Shown here: positions 27,099-39,884 of the stretch, piece by piece
Numbering within the stretch: the stretch's first letter is position 1
Layout: each line of letters starts with the position of its first letter
Origin: Jaapia argillacea MUCL 33604
Lineage: Eukaryota > Basidiomycota > Agaricomycetes > Jaapiales > Jaapiaceae
DNA length: 64,000 nucleotides
Assembly (NCBI GenBank): GCA_000697665.1
Contig: KL197724.1
Location: 452,009 to 516,008, forward strand
Direction of reading: 5' to 3'
Program-made: the position numbers and the translations under genes
Notes under the pieces: model-generated
What the model saw: the letters and a program-made list of their open reading frames with translations, nothing else
Told to the model about the DNA's origin: nothing
Database searches by the model: none

Positions 27099-27965
27099 TC
27101 AGGGAGAAGCGACGACATCAGGGGGCGATCCCTGACCCTTTCCAGTGGAGGAAGTCCCACAAACTCCCGGTTGCAGGATATAAACATGTGCATCCTCACA
27201 ATCTTCCTCGCTGAGATCCAACGATGATGAGGAAATTAAGATTGGACCACATTTGTCGTCTTTGTCGAGGGAAAGGGCTTCGAGGTCGCCCTGGTGTATT
27301 AGGAAGGAACCTTCTGGAATGGATACAACGCCGAAGTCTTCAGAGCTCTGATTCGGCAGGCAGGAGATGCCTATTGAAGTAGGGATCGCGCCTAAAGTCC
27401 AAGTCACCAGATCTGAAATATATGGTCGAGTAATGGCGATGCTCAGTTCGACCTCACGTAGAGAAGTGTGATGGACTGCAACGTACTAGGTGGATCGGGA
27501 GAGTCCTTTTCAGATTGATCCAGGGTACGATTCGGCGGCCTAAGGGCGACATGGTTTCTCCCGGCTTCAGTCGAGGTCCTCTAGCAGAAACCGACTGTGT
27601 CAGAGCTGGCGCACTGAGTGTCAATAAAGGGCATGTTGGTACCTCGGCAGTTTTGAAGAAAATTCTACAAAATCTAAGGTGAACTGGGAGCAGACCCACG
27701 AGCAGCAGTCGGCCCTTGATAGTGTTGAAATCCTCGTCGTATTTCTCGTGGAACCTTAGCAATCTAAGGGAAGAGATGCTTATTAGCGGGGTCAGAGATC
27801 AAGGTGCGAAAGTCATTACTGATCATAGTTGTCGTGCAAGTATTGCTTATCTCGATGAGTTAGAACGCGGTCGTACCTCACCAGGAGGTCCATACCCTTG
27901 CTCAGATACGACCTAGCTTTGTCGAGGTCCCGCTTGTTTCCGAAGAGGACGAGCACAGGGAGCAT
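27099..27965 (-). CDS. Small helical-domain protein family, member 1
   Basis: Not recognised as a named family. The start at 27965 gives MLPVLVLFGNKRDLDKARSY, then LSKGMDLLVRYDRVLTHRDK. After an intron (about 27774-27824) follows LLRFHEKYDEDFNTIKGRLL, a predicted helical bundle. Later exons are Ser/Asp-rich: SIPEGSFLIHQGDLEALSL and SSSSLDLSEEDCEDAHVYI. Its first 60 residues align by eye with the gene starting at 55907 (both begin Met, a Pro within three residues, then a V/I-LF pair; both have LS-x-G-[MI]-D and HEK). It diverges from kinase copy 3 with about 420 bases between starts. Exon joins in the middle are uncertain, and decay cannot be excluded. Confidence 0.4.
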
Positions 27966-28383
27966 GAAGAAGAGAGTGACTCAGTGCCGGTGTGGTGTAG
28001 TTGTTGGTAAATGAATGTATGGGAGGTGTCGGAATGAATAAACAACTAGAGGTGACTCTGATATTTGGGAGGCTATCGAAGACTGAAAGAGAAAGCCAGA
28101 GATCGCCATGTCTTAGCAACGGGATTGACACGAACTTGATGTAGCTTTTGTTCCCTGCCGAGATGCACAGAGGTGTTTCCCAGTTGTTCTCCCTTCCGTG
28201 TGGGTCCATATTTGTGCAGCGAAACGCCGATCAAATATCTTCCTTCCCATCAAAATCTGCCACGCGCGGAGTTGAATGTTGTACGCAATTGTGCTCCCAA
28301 ACCGTCACAAGGGTTGACCTGCACCATTGTCTTTGAGATCGACTTGCGGTAGAGTCCTCGCCTAACGGCAGACCACCGAGCCC
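27966..28383. promoter_or_regulatory. Divergent intergenic region, helical gene 1 / kinase copy 3
   Basis: About 420 bases shared by two divergent starts. Minus-strand frames cross it (to about 28209) and could be an additional 5' exon of the helical gene, but no convincing splice chain was found. Confidence 0.35.
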
Positions 28384-29704
28384 ATGGCTACGGAGCGACC
28401 CCGCTCGACAACCCCCACCGAGCAACTCATCTCGTACGAGACGTACTGGCGTGATCACCAGAAATGGCTCGCTGATCAAGGCTACCTCCTTCGACCTCGT
28501 TATATGCCAGACTGGGTGCCATCTTGGCGAACCAGCAAGAAACATCGGTACTTTTGTGAAGATTTTTACCACTTCCAGGTGAGCATCCCCACCCTGAGCA
28601 CCCTTCGTACTCAACAAGGTCTCCCAGTTTCGACAGTTCATTGACGCGACACGTTCGTCGGATGGCGCTCTGGTTGCTCTGAAGAGAGTGAGCAAGTCTA
28701 TACACCCCTTTGAGGTGGACATTGCCAAATATCTTTCTTCCGACCCACTATCCTCCGACCCTCACAACCATTGCGTCCCTGTAATTGAGGTTCTGCAAGT
28801 GCCAGATGACGAGGATACGCTTCTTCTCGTGATGCCGTTTCTGAGGCCATTCGATGACCCGCGCTTTGATACCGTCGGAGAAGCAGTTGCATTCTTTCAG
28901 CAGGTCTTTCAGGTGAGCAGCTGAGGTGTCATTTTGGTCTTGTAATCACCACTGAACGCGCTGGTTCCAGGGCTTGCAATTTCTGCATAGTCACTTCGTC
29001 GCTCACCGGTATGTCCCGACAATCTGGTTGAATACTTTTCGCTGAATTCTTCGCAGCGATAACAATGAGATGAATATCATGCTGGACCCGACGAATCTCT
29101 ATCCCGACTCATTCCACCCGGTTCGACAGGAGAGGAAGCGTAATTACAAGCGTGGCGCCAAGTACTATACTCGCACACAACGTCCTCCGAAATACTATTT
29201 TATCGACTTTGGGATATCTCGACGTTACAAACCTGAAGACATGCCACCGAATGAGGAGATTATCGTTGGCGGGGACTCCTCTGCGCCCGAGTTCCAAGAG
29301 GCCAATATGGACAGGACAAATGACATGTGCAACCCTTTCCCCACGGATATCTACTACCTCGGCAACATGATCAGGCAGAATTTCATCCAGGTGCGTACGA
29401 AGTACAATAATCGTTCAAACTGTCTCGGGGCTCATACAAAACTTAGAACCGATATGGGTTTGAATTCATGGAACCACTTGTCGCAGACATGGTCCAAGAC
29501 GACCCGTCAAAGCGACCAACCATTGATGAAGCAATGACGCGTTTCACTGAAATTCGGAATTCGCTGAGCAGTTGGAAGCTACGATCTCGGGTCGTTGAAA
29601 AGGAAGATGTCGCATTTTATGGGTTCTTTCGTGCAATTGCACATTGGCGAAGACGAATATGGTTCATCCTTCGAAGAGTTCCTGCAGTACCCCTTCCCCC
29701 ATGA
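28384..29704 (+). CDS. Agaricomycete protein kinase-like family, copy 3
   Basis: The start at 28384 gives MATERPRSTTPTEQLISYET and YWRDHQKWLADQGYLLRPRY, MPDWVPSW. Kinase motifs are DGALVALKRVSKSIHPFEVD, LLLVMPFLRPFDDPRFDTVG, LHSHFVAHRDNNEMNIMLD, KYYFIDFGISRRYKPEDMPP, SAPEFQ, FPTDIYYLGNMIRQNF and PLVADMVQDDPSKRPTIDEA. The C-terminal signature is WKLRSRVVEKEDV, then RRVPAVPLPP. Splice sites match those of copies 1, 2 and 5, for example HR/D split after AG with the intron near 29009-29056. The frame is intact. It is the closest relative of copy 5 at 56389 by eye, and both lie beside a gene of the small helical family. Confidence 0.85.
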
Positions 29705-30307
29705 TCTCTTCGTGCTCTCGTTGCTATTAGCCATCTAGTGTGTCACGCATTGTATCATCTTGCTTTTGTCCAGTGGAATAGAGTGAACAATTATGGAACA
29801 CTTGTGCACTACGAAGTAGTACGAACTCGTTTCAGGCTGTCATGAGGATGGTTTATGTAAAACGGTTCACAACGCCCCAAGCAGCGTCGTTCGTGTACTT
29901 ACTACTGTTTCAAAGATGGTGTAGAGACTTTCCTGCTGTTACTAGCCATTCGCCCGAGGCAGCGACGCTGGCACTAACGGACCCAATCTGATCAGGTGTG
30001 ACTTGTGTTTTAAATTCTTCATCAGCATTGTGGCGTCCGGGCATCTTGCTTCTCGTTCACGGAGATTGGGAGATACTCAGGTGCGCCACAAAGCCCCTGG
30101 GGACTGGGGACTACTTACTGGGGGCACATAATGCTTGCGAGGGTTAAGCGAAAAGAGGTCATGACGCGACAGGAAATACAGTTCCCCCCGATCGGAGAAG
30201 GTGTTCATCACCACCAAGAACGACAACCACCGTCCTCTAGAGTCCATATCCAACTCGAATCACTGTGGCAAGTCTGACCCCAAACCAAAAACTCGGAACC
30301 TTCCATT
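29705..30307. other. Intergenic downstream of kinase copy 3
   Basis: About 600 bases with only short frames and stop-rich sequence. No gene, RNA or repeat could be supported. Confidence 0.4.
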
Positions 30308-30600
30308 CTAATGCAGTTGAGCAAGAACTTCGGGATCGAGAGGCAAAGTTGGACGATCAACTATCTGATCGTCAGAATTGACGAGGGTGTTTTGTCCTGT
30401 TCGGAACCGACAAAGAGATTAGATTGATTGATGACGGAGGGAAGGAGGAAGGGTTAAGATAAAAATGCGACGAACCTTCGGCCAATTCGCGGACTTGACG
30501 GCGATGGAGCTTTAGTTGGATGCACCGATGGCAAAAGTGCGAAGGAGGATCATTCGACGGAAGCTGTTCAGCAGTGATGCATACGATTCAATACACCCGC
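30308..30600 (-). CDS. 3' end of an unidentified gene
   Basis: Two exons splice cleanly. The upstream one reads SHFCHRCIQLKLHRRQVREL and its phase-1 donor GTTCGT begins at 30475. The last exon (30308-30396) reads QNTLVNSDDQIVDRPTLPLD and ends EVLAQLH. The Cys-x-x-Cys and basic helix suggest a small structured protein, but no family is recognised. Upstream exons between 30600 and 32530 could not be assembled with confidence; candidate frames there contain no motif. It could be a complete small gene or the tail of a larger one. Confidence 0.35.
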
Positions 30601-32842
30601 CGGGTACAAAGGCCTCCGAACGAAGCAACATGGTTAAATGTAAATCAGCATTGTCAGAAGCTGAAGCGTTCCGGGATTTCTCGATGCTTACCGACGGCAG
30701 GCTTGAGGTCCAAAATAGCTGGGAGACCAAAGGAAAAGAAGTTGGTTTATTCTGGTTACATCACCGTCGAATTCTTTTGTAGAGTGCTTCTTTGAAGATA
30801 TGGTGCGCACTGGACCATGGAGACGTACACGATCTGGGAGGTCGCTTTCTCACTACGCTGCGCAAAGAATCTGCTTTGAATTTAGTCGAGCACAGGGAGC
30901 AATCGACCGAGCTCGGCATTAAGTGTGGTGCTCGGAGCACGTTATTATTGAACGACGGTCCAGAATCGAGGAGCGATGACAGAGTAACGGAGCGCCCCGT
31001 TATGCAGGGGTCGTCCCTTGTTCTATACATCCGTGTGCCCTGTTCCTGGTTATGCGAATAGGTAGCGGCCACCGAGATAGGGGAATGCCAAGCGCGATTA
31101 GGACGCATATCTCGATAACTTGTATCGGGAGCGAGTGATATCTATATCGAGAACTCCATCCCCGACGTTTTGGAGGTCGTGCGGGTGTAGAGGGGAAGGC
31201 GATGAGAAGGCATCAACCGAGGTATCTCCTGCAAGGTCGAAGATCGATGGGCCGTCGTACGGCGAATCGAGAGCCGAGAGTTGGACAGCGTGTTGGGAGA
31301 CGACGGCGCACAGCCTTGGGGGGAATTGCCAAGGCGATGTGCCATGGCCTTCCTTATCATCGTCGATATATGATGTTCGAGGGAGATCTGCCAGAGAACC
31401 ATGGCGGAGACACTTATATTAGACTCGGGTTCAAATTCACAGCATTTGATAGCCGCCTGCAATCGATATTCACACCAACTTGGATTCGGATCCTGTATAG
31501 TTCGAGAGCTACAGAAACGTGAGGACTCCGGCGTCTAAGATAAAGGCTGTGTATGCCGACGTACCCTTAATTATTGCAAAGTGCAAACGTTCATGTCAAT
31601 CATTCGACATGAACTTCATTTGGTATTTGACTTGCTAGAATGTATATCCGACAATTGCCCGCTTAATGAAAGGGTGCCGACGCAGGAGAGTGGTAAAGAC
31701 GAGCAGGGTCAACGCGAGGCCCAGCAACAACGTTTTTCACGAGCCGCAGAGGCGACGTGAGACGTGGGAAGCCAAGCGGCAGGCGGGATGAAGGCGGAAC
31801 ATTCGAAGTCGGCGCACGGAGGGGGGAAACAGGACGGAAGGAATCCTCGAACGTAAGTTACCGGTGGACAAGGAATGCCATCACCAACGGTGTCTATGTG
31901 GGTATACGTAGCAGGGTGTTCGCTGTGTGCGTGTGAAGTATCAGACCATCCGCGAGCATCGAGACAGATGAGGGGCGAGAAAACCCCCACACCTCTACCT
32001 ACTAAACAGGAGGCAGACAGGCTAGACTTGATGAAACGGGGTCACCTGCGATCCCTGAGATGTGGGGCGTGGGTACGCTAGGGATGGCTGCGACCTCGAT
32101 ACTGAGGAAGGGCAGTCGCCATTGTTTCATCGAGGAGCTCATGAATGGAGCGCTGAAGTCATAACTCAACGGGCGGTCGTTTCTTAGGTACATTTGAATC
32201 AGATATGGTGCCTCGACCCACCTCTGATTCGGGTGAATTTTAGGGTACGGTATTTGCTTATCGCAATGGAGCTGTACTCTCTGTCATCCAAATATAACAG
32301 GTCTAGCAAATTGCGGCGCAAAAACTTCCACCGATGTGCCGTACGAGCGGGTCGAAAAAAGCGAGCAGGGTGTAGGAAGCGAAGCGAAAAAATCAGCGGA
32401 ATATCTTTTAGATATGTGCCGCAAGAGTTTCCAGAGAGATGAGCAGGTATCGGCAGGCGAGCACAAGGTGCCGGAGCCATGGAGATGAGGCAGGATGCAG
32501 CGCGGCAACCAAAAGAGGCAGCAGACGGCAATGGCCGCTAACGTTACTGAACGTCATTGGATGCCTTGCGGTCCGGCGAAACGGATCGGTGGTCGGTGCA
32601 ACCTACACCCATGCTTTCACTCACCGAGGGAACCAGTCATGGCTTACTCTAGATTTTAGCTATGAACAAAGTTCCCTTGTCCTCATCTACTTGTTTGGTT
32701 ATCGATTCTTCACCCTCCTTCTCTCTTCCTTCCATTCCCCATCTTTCCTCATATACTTCAGCCCCTTCTCCCATTTAACGCAGCTGACTCTATCCCCGAG
32801 GCGAACCACCGAACTTCACTCAATTGGTGACGTCTGAACACA
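30601..32842. other. Gene-poor 2.2-kb stretch upstream of arrestin gene
   Basis: Minus-strand frames of up to 115 codons recur here and may be exons of the gene that ends at 30308, but splicing could not be resolved. The last 150 bases before 32843 are strongly CT-rich on the plus strand (32710-32790). Such pyrimidine tracts commonly lie just upstream of transcription starts in fungi, so this is probably the arrestin promoter. Confidence 0.4.
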
Positions 32843-35262
32843 ATGGCGTTCATCCTGACAAGACCGCCGTCCCCGTCCCCGAGGGACCGCGAGAGTCACC
32901 CTCATACAGCTGCAGACGTCGATCAGCTCAGTAGCGCACTTCATGCTGCTCTGTCTGGGACCTCGTCTACGGGTTATCCAGAGTACGAGATGCCCAAGGA
33001 GAAGGAGAAGGCCCACTCGACGTTGGAGATCGTCGTCAATTCTGACACCCTCTATCTCAAAGGCATTGGTCTTGATGTCGAGCCCACGCTACTCGCTGGG
33101 AATGTAGTGCTGCACCTGACGGAGCCCATGTCCATCAAGGAGATAAACCTTGCCTTTCGAGGGAAGGCCCGTTTGCCATCTCCTTCCAACGATCCGTGCG
33201 TATATCCTCCAAATACCCCATTGTCCATCCCCTAATTCCGCTTTTCAGGATCTCGTTGAACAATTCTTCTGCAAATTATGTCGTGTGCAGTCACGAATGG
33301 TCGTTTTTGGAGGGGGAGAAGAAGCACAGCCATACTCTGAAAGCTGGTCGCCACCTTTTCCCCTTTCAGCTGCAGATCGGCGGCTCGCTCCCATCCAGCA
33401 TCTTCACCAACGTATTGGGTGGCGCATCCGTACATTACAAGTTACGAGCGACAGCTGTCCGCCCAGGATTCGCACATAACCTCCAAGCCGTCATCCCGAT
33501 AACGATTATGCGGACATTCCAAACGGAGGCACTGGAATACCAACAAACGCTGGAGATCGAGAATACATGGCCGGAGAAACTCATGTATTCCATCATGATT
33601 CCTCACAAAGCTTGGGCCGCAGGAGACTCCCTGACTGCCGTCGTCAAATTTTCTCCTCTCACAAAGGGGACTCGCGTGCTAAACGTTCATACGACCTTGA
33701 ATGAGACGACGAAGCTACACGTACGTTCTGGGGTACAGGAGAATACTCGGATCATTTCCACGACGCGACATGACATTATCGAGGGGAAGGCCTTCTGTAC
33801 CGAAGAGTATCATCACCGTTTCCGACTACACGCTCATGGCCATCAGAACGGCCACTCGACTCCTCGCATTTCACAATCCGGGTCAGTTACTCCTTTCTCG
33901 AACCAACAATCTTCGAGTTCCCTTAATGGTTCGAGTGCGGGCTATTTTACCCCTCCCCATTCGCACTCAGACGAGATACCCACTAGCGCCCTGACGCATG
34001 CAGAAAGCAGCTCTGGTCCTTCCAGTAGTTCAGCTTCAGTCATTGGGCAGCGAAGTTTCATCGACCCCGACATTCCAGACGATATCGAGCTGTCGCAGGA
34101 CGACGTAATCACGACATTACAAATTCCCATCCCCAGTTCCGCTACACCTACCCATTCCCTCGATCCCATCGTCGTTTCATATCGGATACGATGGTCAATC
34201 CTCATCGGTAACAAGGACGGACACACGTCTGAACTTCGCTGTTCGCTACCTGTTCATATTCTTGATCCGCATCTACTAGATGAAGCGAGATCTGCGACGG
34301 CTGCTACTAGGCGGTTGGTACTCGGCGGTTCCGACACACCAGAGGAGGAGGAAGAAGAATCTGAGCTCCCCAGCTATCCAGCGCACGTGAGGGATAGAGT
34401 GGCCAATATGTATATGCCGGAGGGATCGTTGACGGTGGCCAATCCTTGGGTTGTGCAGGGCGTCAGCCCGATCCTGGCGCACCCAGCCGGTTCGAGAACT
34501 CCTTTTACGACAATATCATCAGGAATCGCATCTCCTTCCAACGGTCATGAGCCGGTGGCGTCATCTGGTTCTAGTACCACTTCTCCACCTGGTAACCCGA
34601 CTGCACATTCCGCATCTGGGGCCTCCATCCCCCTGGATTGGGTCAATTCGGAACTCCTCCTCTCTCTACAAGGTTCAGAGAACGGAACCAACGGCTTGAC
34701 CGAGTCCCCCACAGGATCAAACCCCACTACACGATCATCAAGTCGACCGGAAAGCCGGAGACAAAGTCGAAGAGGGAGTCGAGCTCCATCGCCAGAGCGT
34801 GGACATGCGAACGAGACATTCGTCCACAGCAGTTCAGCAAGCCGTGGTCAACATGGCTTATTCCACATCTCCATGAAACCCTTCACTTCCCTTTCCCAGA
34901 CTTTCAATATTGGGAATCGCGGGCACACACATTCACCAGTCCATACGCCAAATGTCACTCAACATATGTCTATGGATCAACATCGGCATCATCAGGCTCA
35001 TGCGGTGATGGGAACTCCGCAAGATCCAAACTCTGGTCCTTTGCTTTTGCATCGAGCTTTTACGGAGGTGCCGAATTATGAGATTGCGTCTCGTGGTTTC
35101 TTGGGTGGGGGTGTGCCTCCTTTGGAGAGCTGGAGAGGGTTGCCGTCGTATGAGGAAACGGAGAGGGGGAACTTGCCTTCGGTTTCGAGTGATAGTGATC
35201 TTTCGAGTCGGTTCTCTCAGGCATCTAGGGCTCCGAGTCTTGCGAGCGTGATTGGGTTATAG
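32843..35262 (+). CDS. Alpha-arrestin (arrestin-related trafficking adaptor)
   Basis: Such adaptors recruit a Nedd4/Rsp5-type ubiquitin ligase to membrane transporters and trigger endocytosis. The start at 32843 leads to the arrestin N domain: STLEIVVNSDTLYLKGIGL, GNVVLHLTEPMSIKEINLAF. After one intron (about 33199-33249) come SANYVVCSHEWSFLEGEKK and AGRHLFPFQLQIGGSLPSSI. The arrestin C domain follows (LMYSIMIPHKAWAAGDSLTA, RVLNVHTTLNETTKLHV, SYRIRWSILIGNKDGHTSEL). The C-terminal third is Ser/Pro-rich and disordered. Two LPSY motifs, ELPSYPAHVRD near the end of the C domain and GLPSYEETE near the C-terminus, are variants of the PY motif that binds the ligase WW domains. About 790 residues, intact. 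Confidence 0.88.
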
Positions 35263-35716
35263 TCTCTTCGCCTCCACCTTTGGTTTATTCTATTTTTCGT
35301 CGTTGTCATGTGGGAGGTTGTCGCCCACGATTCCCGTCCTACCACTTTGCCTGCTCAGTGTTCGCCTCTTTATTATTGGCCTGTTTCATCACCCCCACCG
35401 TAGACATCATTGTTTCTTTATTGTGTTGATTGTTTGGCGTGTCATTATCATCGCTCGACCCTTGCATCTCTTTGGCAGTAATTAAGCACATTGTATGTAC
35501 CACCAGCATCTCTTTGGCAGTATTCACTGCACCATCCCACCTTCGCACAGACCGATACCCAACCAAGGAGACGGCAACATAAGAATCACACCAACGAAGA
35601 AGGCTTGTTGAACGCTTAGATAAGTAGATCGAACAAAGATACACATCACTTCTAAGTTTACCAAACCCCAATAAAAGAACAAGCAGGGAAGGTCGACGAG
35701 AGAGCGCTCATGGTGT
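35263..35716. other. Convergent 3' region, arrestin / CCP1
   Basis: About 450 bases between two convergent stops, presumably both 3' UTRs. The octamer-like word CATCTCTTTGGCAGTA occurs twice (about 35465 and 35506). No gene is supported. Confidence 0.45.
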
Positions 35717-37459
35717 CTATTTCTCTTCTTGTTCCTCCTTCGTCTTTAAGATCCAAGGCTCGGAAGAGACGAATTGTTGAGTGGGGACGCCAAGTTCGAA
35801 GAGGGTGGAGACGGCTTTGGAGAAGCTAATAAGGAGGCGGAGGATGGTCAGTATGTATTTAGTGTGGAAAGGGAATGAAGGGAGTAAGGGTAAGAGAGTG
35901 GACGTACTCCTTGAACCAGAGGTCTTGGTCATCTGCGTAGGCCTTGGCAAATTTCTTGAAGCTCTTGTCCTGGGTGAGTACGTAGTCGGTACTAGAGTGC
36001 AACGACGATGCATTTCGAGTTAACAACGCAGCACAGGTAGGAGAATACGAAAAGCGTGACGCACGGCAACATCATCAAAGTACCAGTCTTCTTATCCACA
36101 AGTTGTTTAGGGCCGCTCCATTTCTTCCAGATCCACCTGCACACCGAAACCATCAACACCTAGAGCGCGCAGCGTACTATGACAAGACTAAAACAAGGTA
36201 CCTCTCGTCGAAAAGGAGTTTGAAGTAATCGTTAGTCACGGTGGTAGGCGAGAAAGTCCAGGGTCCATCAAATCCAGATCTTAAAAGGTAGGGATCATCA
36301 GTCTTTGACGGGGATCGCGAAGATAGATGATGCCCACCTGTCAGTGTGGCAACGTCCGAGAGCGTGAGCGCCTGAGAGAGCGACGATTTCTTGGTCGTTG
36401 AAGCTAGGTGTTCTTTCTTAGTACCATTATTCGTTGACGAAATACGGGGAGAACGAACCCCATGCGGTAGAAGATCTGAAGGAAAGGGGGTGTTGAGTTG
36501 GTATTAGGGGAATATGAGGTGAATTGCTTACACTCCTGAGATGGTCAGCGCCTTGGGAAGCGTCGGGAAGACGACCATCGGGGGTAGCTTCAGTAGCGAA
36601 ACCGTCAATTCGTCCAGGTCTCCAAGGGATCTTAGGTCCTGACATTTCCTACGAAAAGATACATCAGAACTAGATGATACGAGATAGTTGGGGACAGAAG
36701 TCACCTGAATAGCGCAAACACCGCCGAGAGTCCAAAGGTCACCATAGCTAATCCAAGGGAATTCCTTCTTGACGCCTTCCATGATGTCGCGAGCGATGTT
36801 CAAGCCGTTGTTAGCACCATGTTTAGCTTCGGGTTCGAAACGCATAGTTGCGTAGTTGCTACAAGAGGCAAGCGATAAGATAGTGTAACATGTTAGGAGC
36901 AGAGATTATGAGGCATACCTTCCACCAGTGCCAGTTTCCTTGTCGTAAGTACCAGAGGCGTGCCAGGCCAAGCGGACGAGCACGGGACCATAAGAGCCGT
37001 CTAGTGTCTTTGTTAGTTGTCTTCCGGAGGGTAAAATGCACTCGACGTACCATCGTAATCGCCAGCGTCCTCAACAAGCTGAACGATCTTGTTATACACC
37101 TGGAAGTTTTATCAGCTCGTGTCGCCAGGCATATCGGACAAAGTCGTCCGAACCTTCTGGTAGTCCTCTTGAGCGGGAGTGAATTTCGTAGCCACTTTCG
37201 CAGCCTGAACACTCGACTTGGCAGCAGTACCCGCCTCCTTGAACAAGTCGGGATTGGTGGAGTAAAGATAATACCCAACACCACCAAAGGCCAATAACCC
37301 CCCTCCAATCAACCAAGACTTGCCCCCAGATTTCACGGGCTCGGAGGAAGCAGGTCCAGTCGCAAATCTACGGAACTGGTTGCGCAGAGCGAACTGAGAG
37401 ACGCTGGGCGTAGAAAAAGCGGCCTTGCAAACAGGAGCTCGGAGCATGGAGAACGACAT
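35717..37459 (-). CDS. CCP1: Mitochondrial cytochrome c peroxidase
   Basis: A class I heme peroxidase of the mitochondrial intermembrane space that reduces H2O2 using cytochrome c. The start at 37459 gives [20 protein letters not shown], an Arg-rich presequence ([10 protein letters not shown]) and a membrane or sorting segment ([20 protein letters not shown]). Catalytic features are [14 protein letters not shown] (distal Arg, Trp and His), [27 protein letters not shown] (proximal His) and [10 protein letters not shown], whose Trp is the radical-forming residue typical of CCP rather than ascorbate peroxidase. The end is [28 protein letters not shown] and [16 protein letters not shown]. Around eight introns. 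Complete and of normal length (about 375 residues). Confidence 0.94.
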
Positions 37460-38843
37460 GGTTGTTGGTCTCCAAGCGATTTTTGGGAGGAAAACTTGGG
37501 ATGAAACCTGGATAAACGAGTCGGACTGACCCTTGATAACCACTCAGCAAGGCGTCCAGCCGAGTGTTACCAGCCAATCGGATTGGCGTTTGGCTAGAAG
37601 CCGGATTACCAATTGCAAACTGCCTCGGAAATGCAGTGGCGTCTGCTGTCGAGGTCGTTTGCCATGTTGTTCTCCGTGTCCTCGTCGTCGTTCAGCTCAA
37701 CGAAATCGAACAGTAGCAGGGGGAGGAAGGCGGTTGAGTTATTACTGGCCCCGGGAAGTGATCCCAAGACAGGTTACATAACTTAGCCTTTCTCCTGCGT
37801 TGCGTACATTCTTGGTTCTCACTCCCAGGCAGTGCCCATCTGACCTCCCACCCATTCAATCCGTCTCTTTGCTGTGCAGGTACGTGCCTTTCCACGCGAC
37901 TTCTACTATGATGCTGACTTTCGCAGGCCTTCACCTCTTGTCAGCCTTCCACCACTCACCATGATGATCCTACCATGGCTGTGGATGCGTGTCCAGTTTC
38001 CACCAAATATTCTGGCTCCAGTTGGCTCCGGTTCTATGGCATACCTCCCGCTACCCTGCCGTGTGCACTATCGTGGAACCTAGATTGTCCGATCAATGTC
38101 AGGCATCTGTGGCCCCCTGTCGATCCAAATCCACCTTGTACAGCTACGTTCTCGTCCTTCACGGCCAGGGTATTGCTGGGTCTAATCGTTCTCAATCTCT
38201 CCTCGGAGGTGAAATATTCATGGCGCAATCCGTGTACATTGTGGAATAATCATATCTCCGACTCTCTTTCTGGTTATGCAGGGTACAGATAATCCCAACT
38301 GCGTGGCTATCTCAATTCCTCAACCAGTGCGCCAGACTTGGCTTCTATCTCGAAGACCACCACATCTCGGAATCCCATTGCCTCACCTCCGCGTAACGCC
38401 CAGGAGACACTCCTCATATTCCCCTAGCATCCTTTATCCCCCTCGCCGCAGCACCACCTTAACCAGCGCTCCGAACGCTCCGAACACAGCTCTCGGACCC
38501 TTCGCATGGAGCAAGTCTCGACTCTCACCCACATAGACTTTGACAACCCATTCTGGCAATTAGGCGCTCGTTATGATGGCTATGTGACCTTACACCATGA
38601 CGCCATAAACGTTCTCTCAGGCCGCTGCCTCGTAGTCCCCGACTCCGCCCAGGAAGACACACAGGCCAACAACACAGCTTCCAGAATTTTGACACAGGTC
38701 TGATCTTATCGTGGAGGCAGTTCGCCAAATCCGGTAATTCGCGACCTTCTGGCGGACTGTATAAATATTTGATCTCCTCTCTCTTTCGTCTGCCCATAAC
38801 TACCCACACTCACCACACACTACATTCTCACTCAAACAACATT
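37460..38843. other. 1.4-kb region with possible gene remnants
   Basis: Plus-strand frames at 37874-38703 show some coding character, for example VQIIPTAWLSQFLNQCARLG at about 38283 and FDNPFWQLGARYDGYVTLHH at about 38541. They lie in different frames separated by stops that no consensus introns remove. They may be a decayed gene or unresolved exons. No family is recognised. Confidence 0.35.
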
Positions 38844-39594
38844 ATGGATCCTTATTATCAATGGCAACAACCTTGGTACCCTTCCCCTCCTGGTGCTCAA
38901 ACTTATCTCCCTAATCCGTATCCATCCGTCCCCCCTGGTTACTGGACACAACCACCCAATGGAGCGTGGAACCAACCAGCTCCCAATCCCACAGGTACAT
39001 TCCCTTCACTTTCCTTCTCTCCAAACAATTCATCTGACTATTTTTGGCTCGTTGTCAGCCAACGCACCGCGATCTCGCAAATACCCATCTCTCAACCCAA
39101 TCCTCGCATCTGATACCACCCTCATCCGCTATGACATCCGCAAAGAACCCTCCTCCTCCATCCTTGCATCCACTTTCACTCAATACCGTAACGAACGAGC
39201 AATTTCAAACCCTACAAACCACCTCCGTCTCGTCTGTAAAGACTTCCCTTGGGTGATCGAAATCAAATTACCAACGGGCGGTCTATTGACGTGCGAACAC
39301 GTCTGGCAAGCTATCTATAACGCACTTCAAGTTGATATCGTTGATTCGGAGTGGGGGATCCTCGTTGTTTGTGGTGGGAATAACCAAGAGGATAGGAGGA
39401 AAGGGATGTTGAAAGCTGCAAAGAAGAGAGGGGATAATTCGGGAGGACCGGTGAAGATGAAGAGGATTGATTGGTTGGGAGATAAGACGATGTTTAAAGG
39501 GTTGGATAGGGATGATGGTTTTGCGGAGAAGATGATCATGCCTGGGACGGATAGGTGTGATGAGACTTGGGTTATCAAGTTGGGAGATCGGTGA
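38844..39594 (+). CDS. Basidiomycete protein with Pro/Tyr-rich head (DUF6699-like)
   Basis: The start at 38844 gives MDPYYQWQQPWYPSPPGAQT, a Pro/Tyr/Trp-rich disordered head of about 50 residues. One intron (about 38995-39058) leads to PSLNPILASDTTLIRYDIRK, LRLVCKDFPWVIEIKLPTGG, LTCEHVWQAIYNALQVDIVD and a C-terminal DETWVIKLGDR. A hydrophobic opening with N-P-x-L, then W-x-I-x-[VI] and a V-x-x-A-I-Y helix resembles the small basidiomycete domain annotated as DUF6699; this assignment is from memory of the pattern and is moderate at best. Function is unknown. About 230 residues. A CT-rich tract just upstream fits a promoter. Confidence 0.65.
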
Positions 39595-39884
39595 GGATTT
39601 ATCAACTTGTTGAGGTGTTTGTGAGAACTTTGGTCTGGGGTGTTGTTTTATATTGTGATCTCGCGATCGGTCGCTTGTTTTCGATGCGGGGAGTGTATCT
39701 TTGTTGGACACATTGGTGTATCTTAGCTGTGGTATCGTAGCACTTTGTCGTTAATCTGTAACCTTACGATCTCTCCCTCGGACCCGGGGGACGATAGTCA
39801 GTCCCACATCGCCGGAAGTGTGTATTGCAGTGAAACTAGAGTACGACAACAGGGCCTCGCGAGCAATACGGGGGAATCAATAGT

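Noticed and set aside
30601-32530. Transposon remnant in the gene-poor block
   Set aside because: No terminal repeats, target-site duplications, or transposase or reverse transcriptase motifs were seen on either strand.
37874-38703. Zinc-cluster-type transcription factor
   Set aside because: Some helices recall the middle region of fungal transcription factors, but there is no zinc-binding Cys cluster and frames are broken, so no function was assigned.
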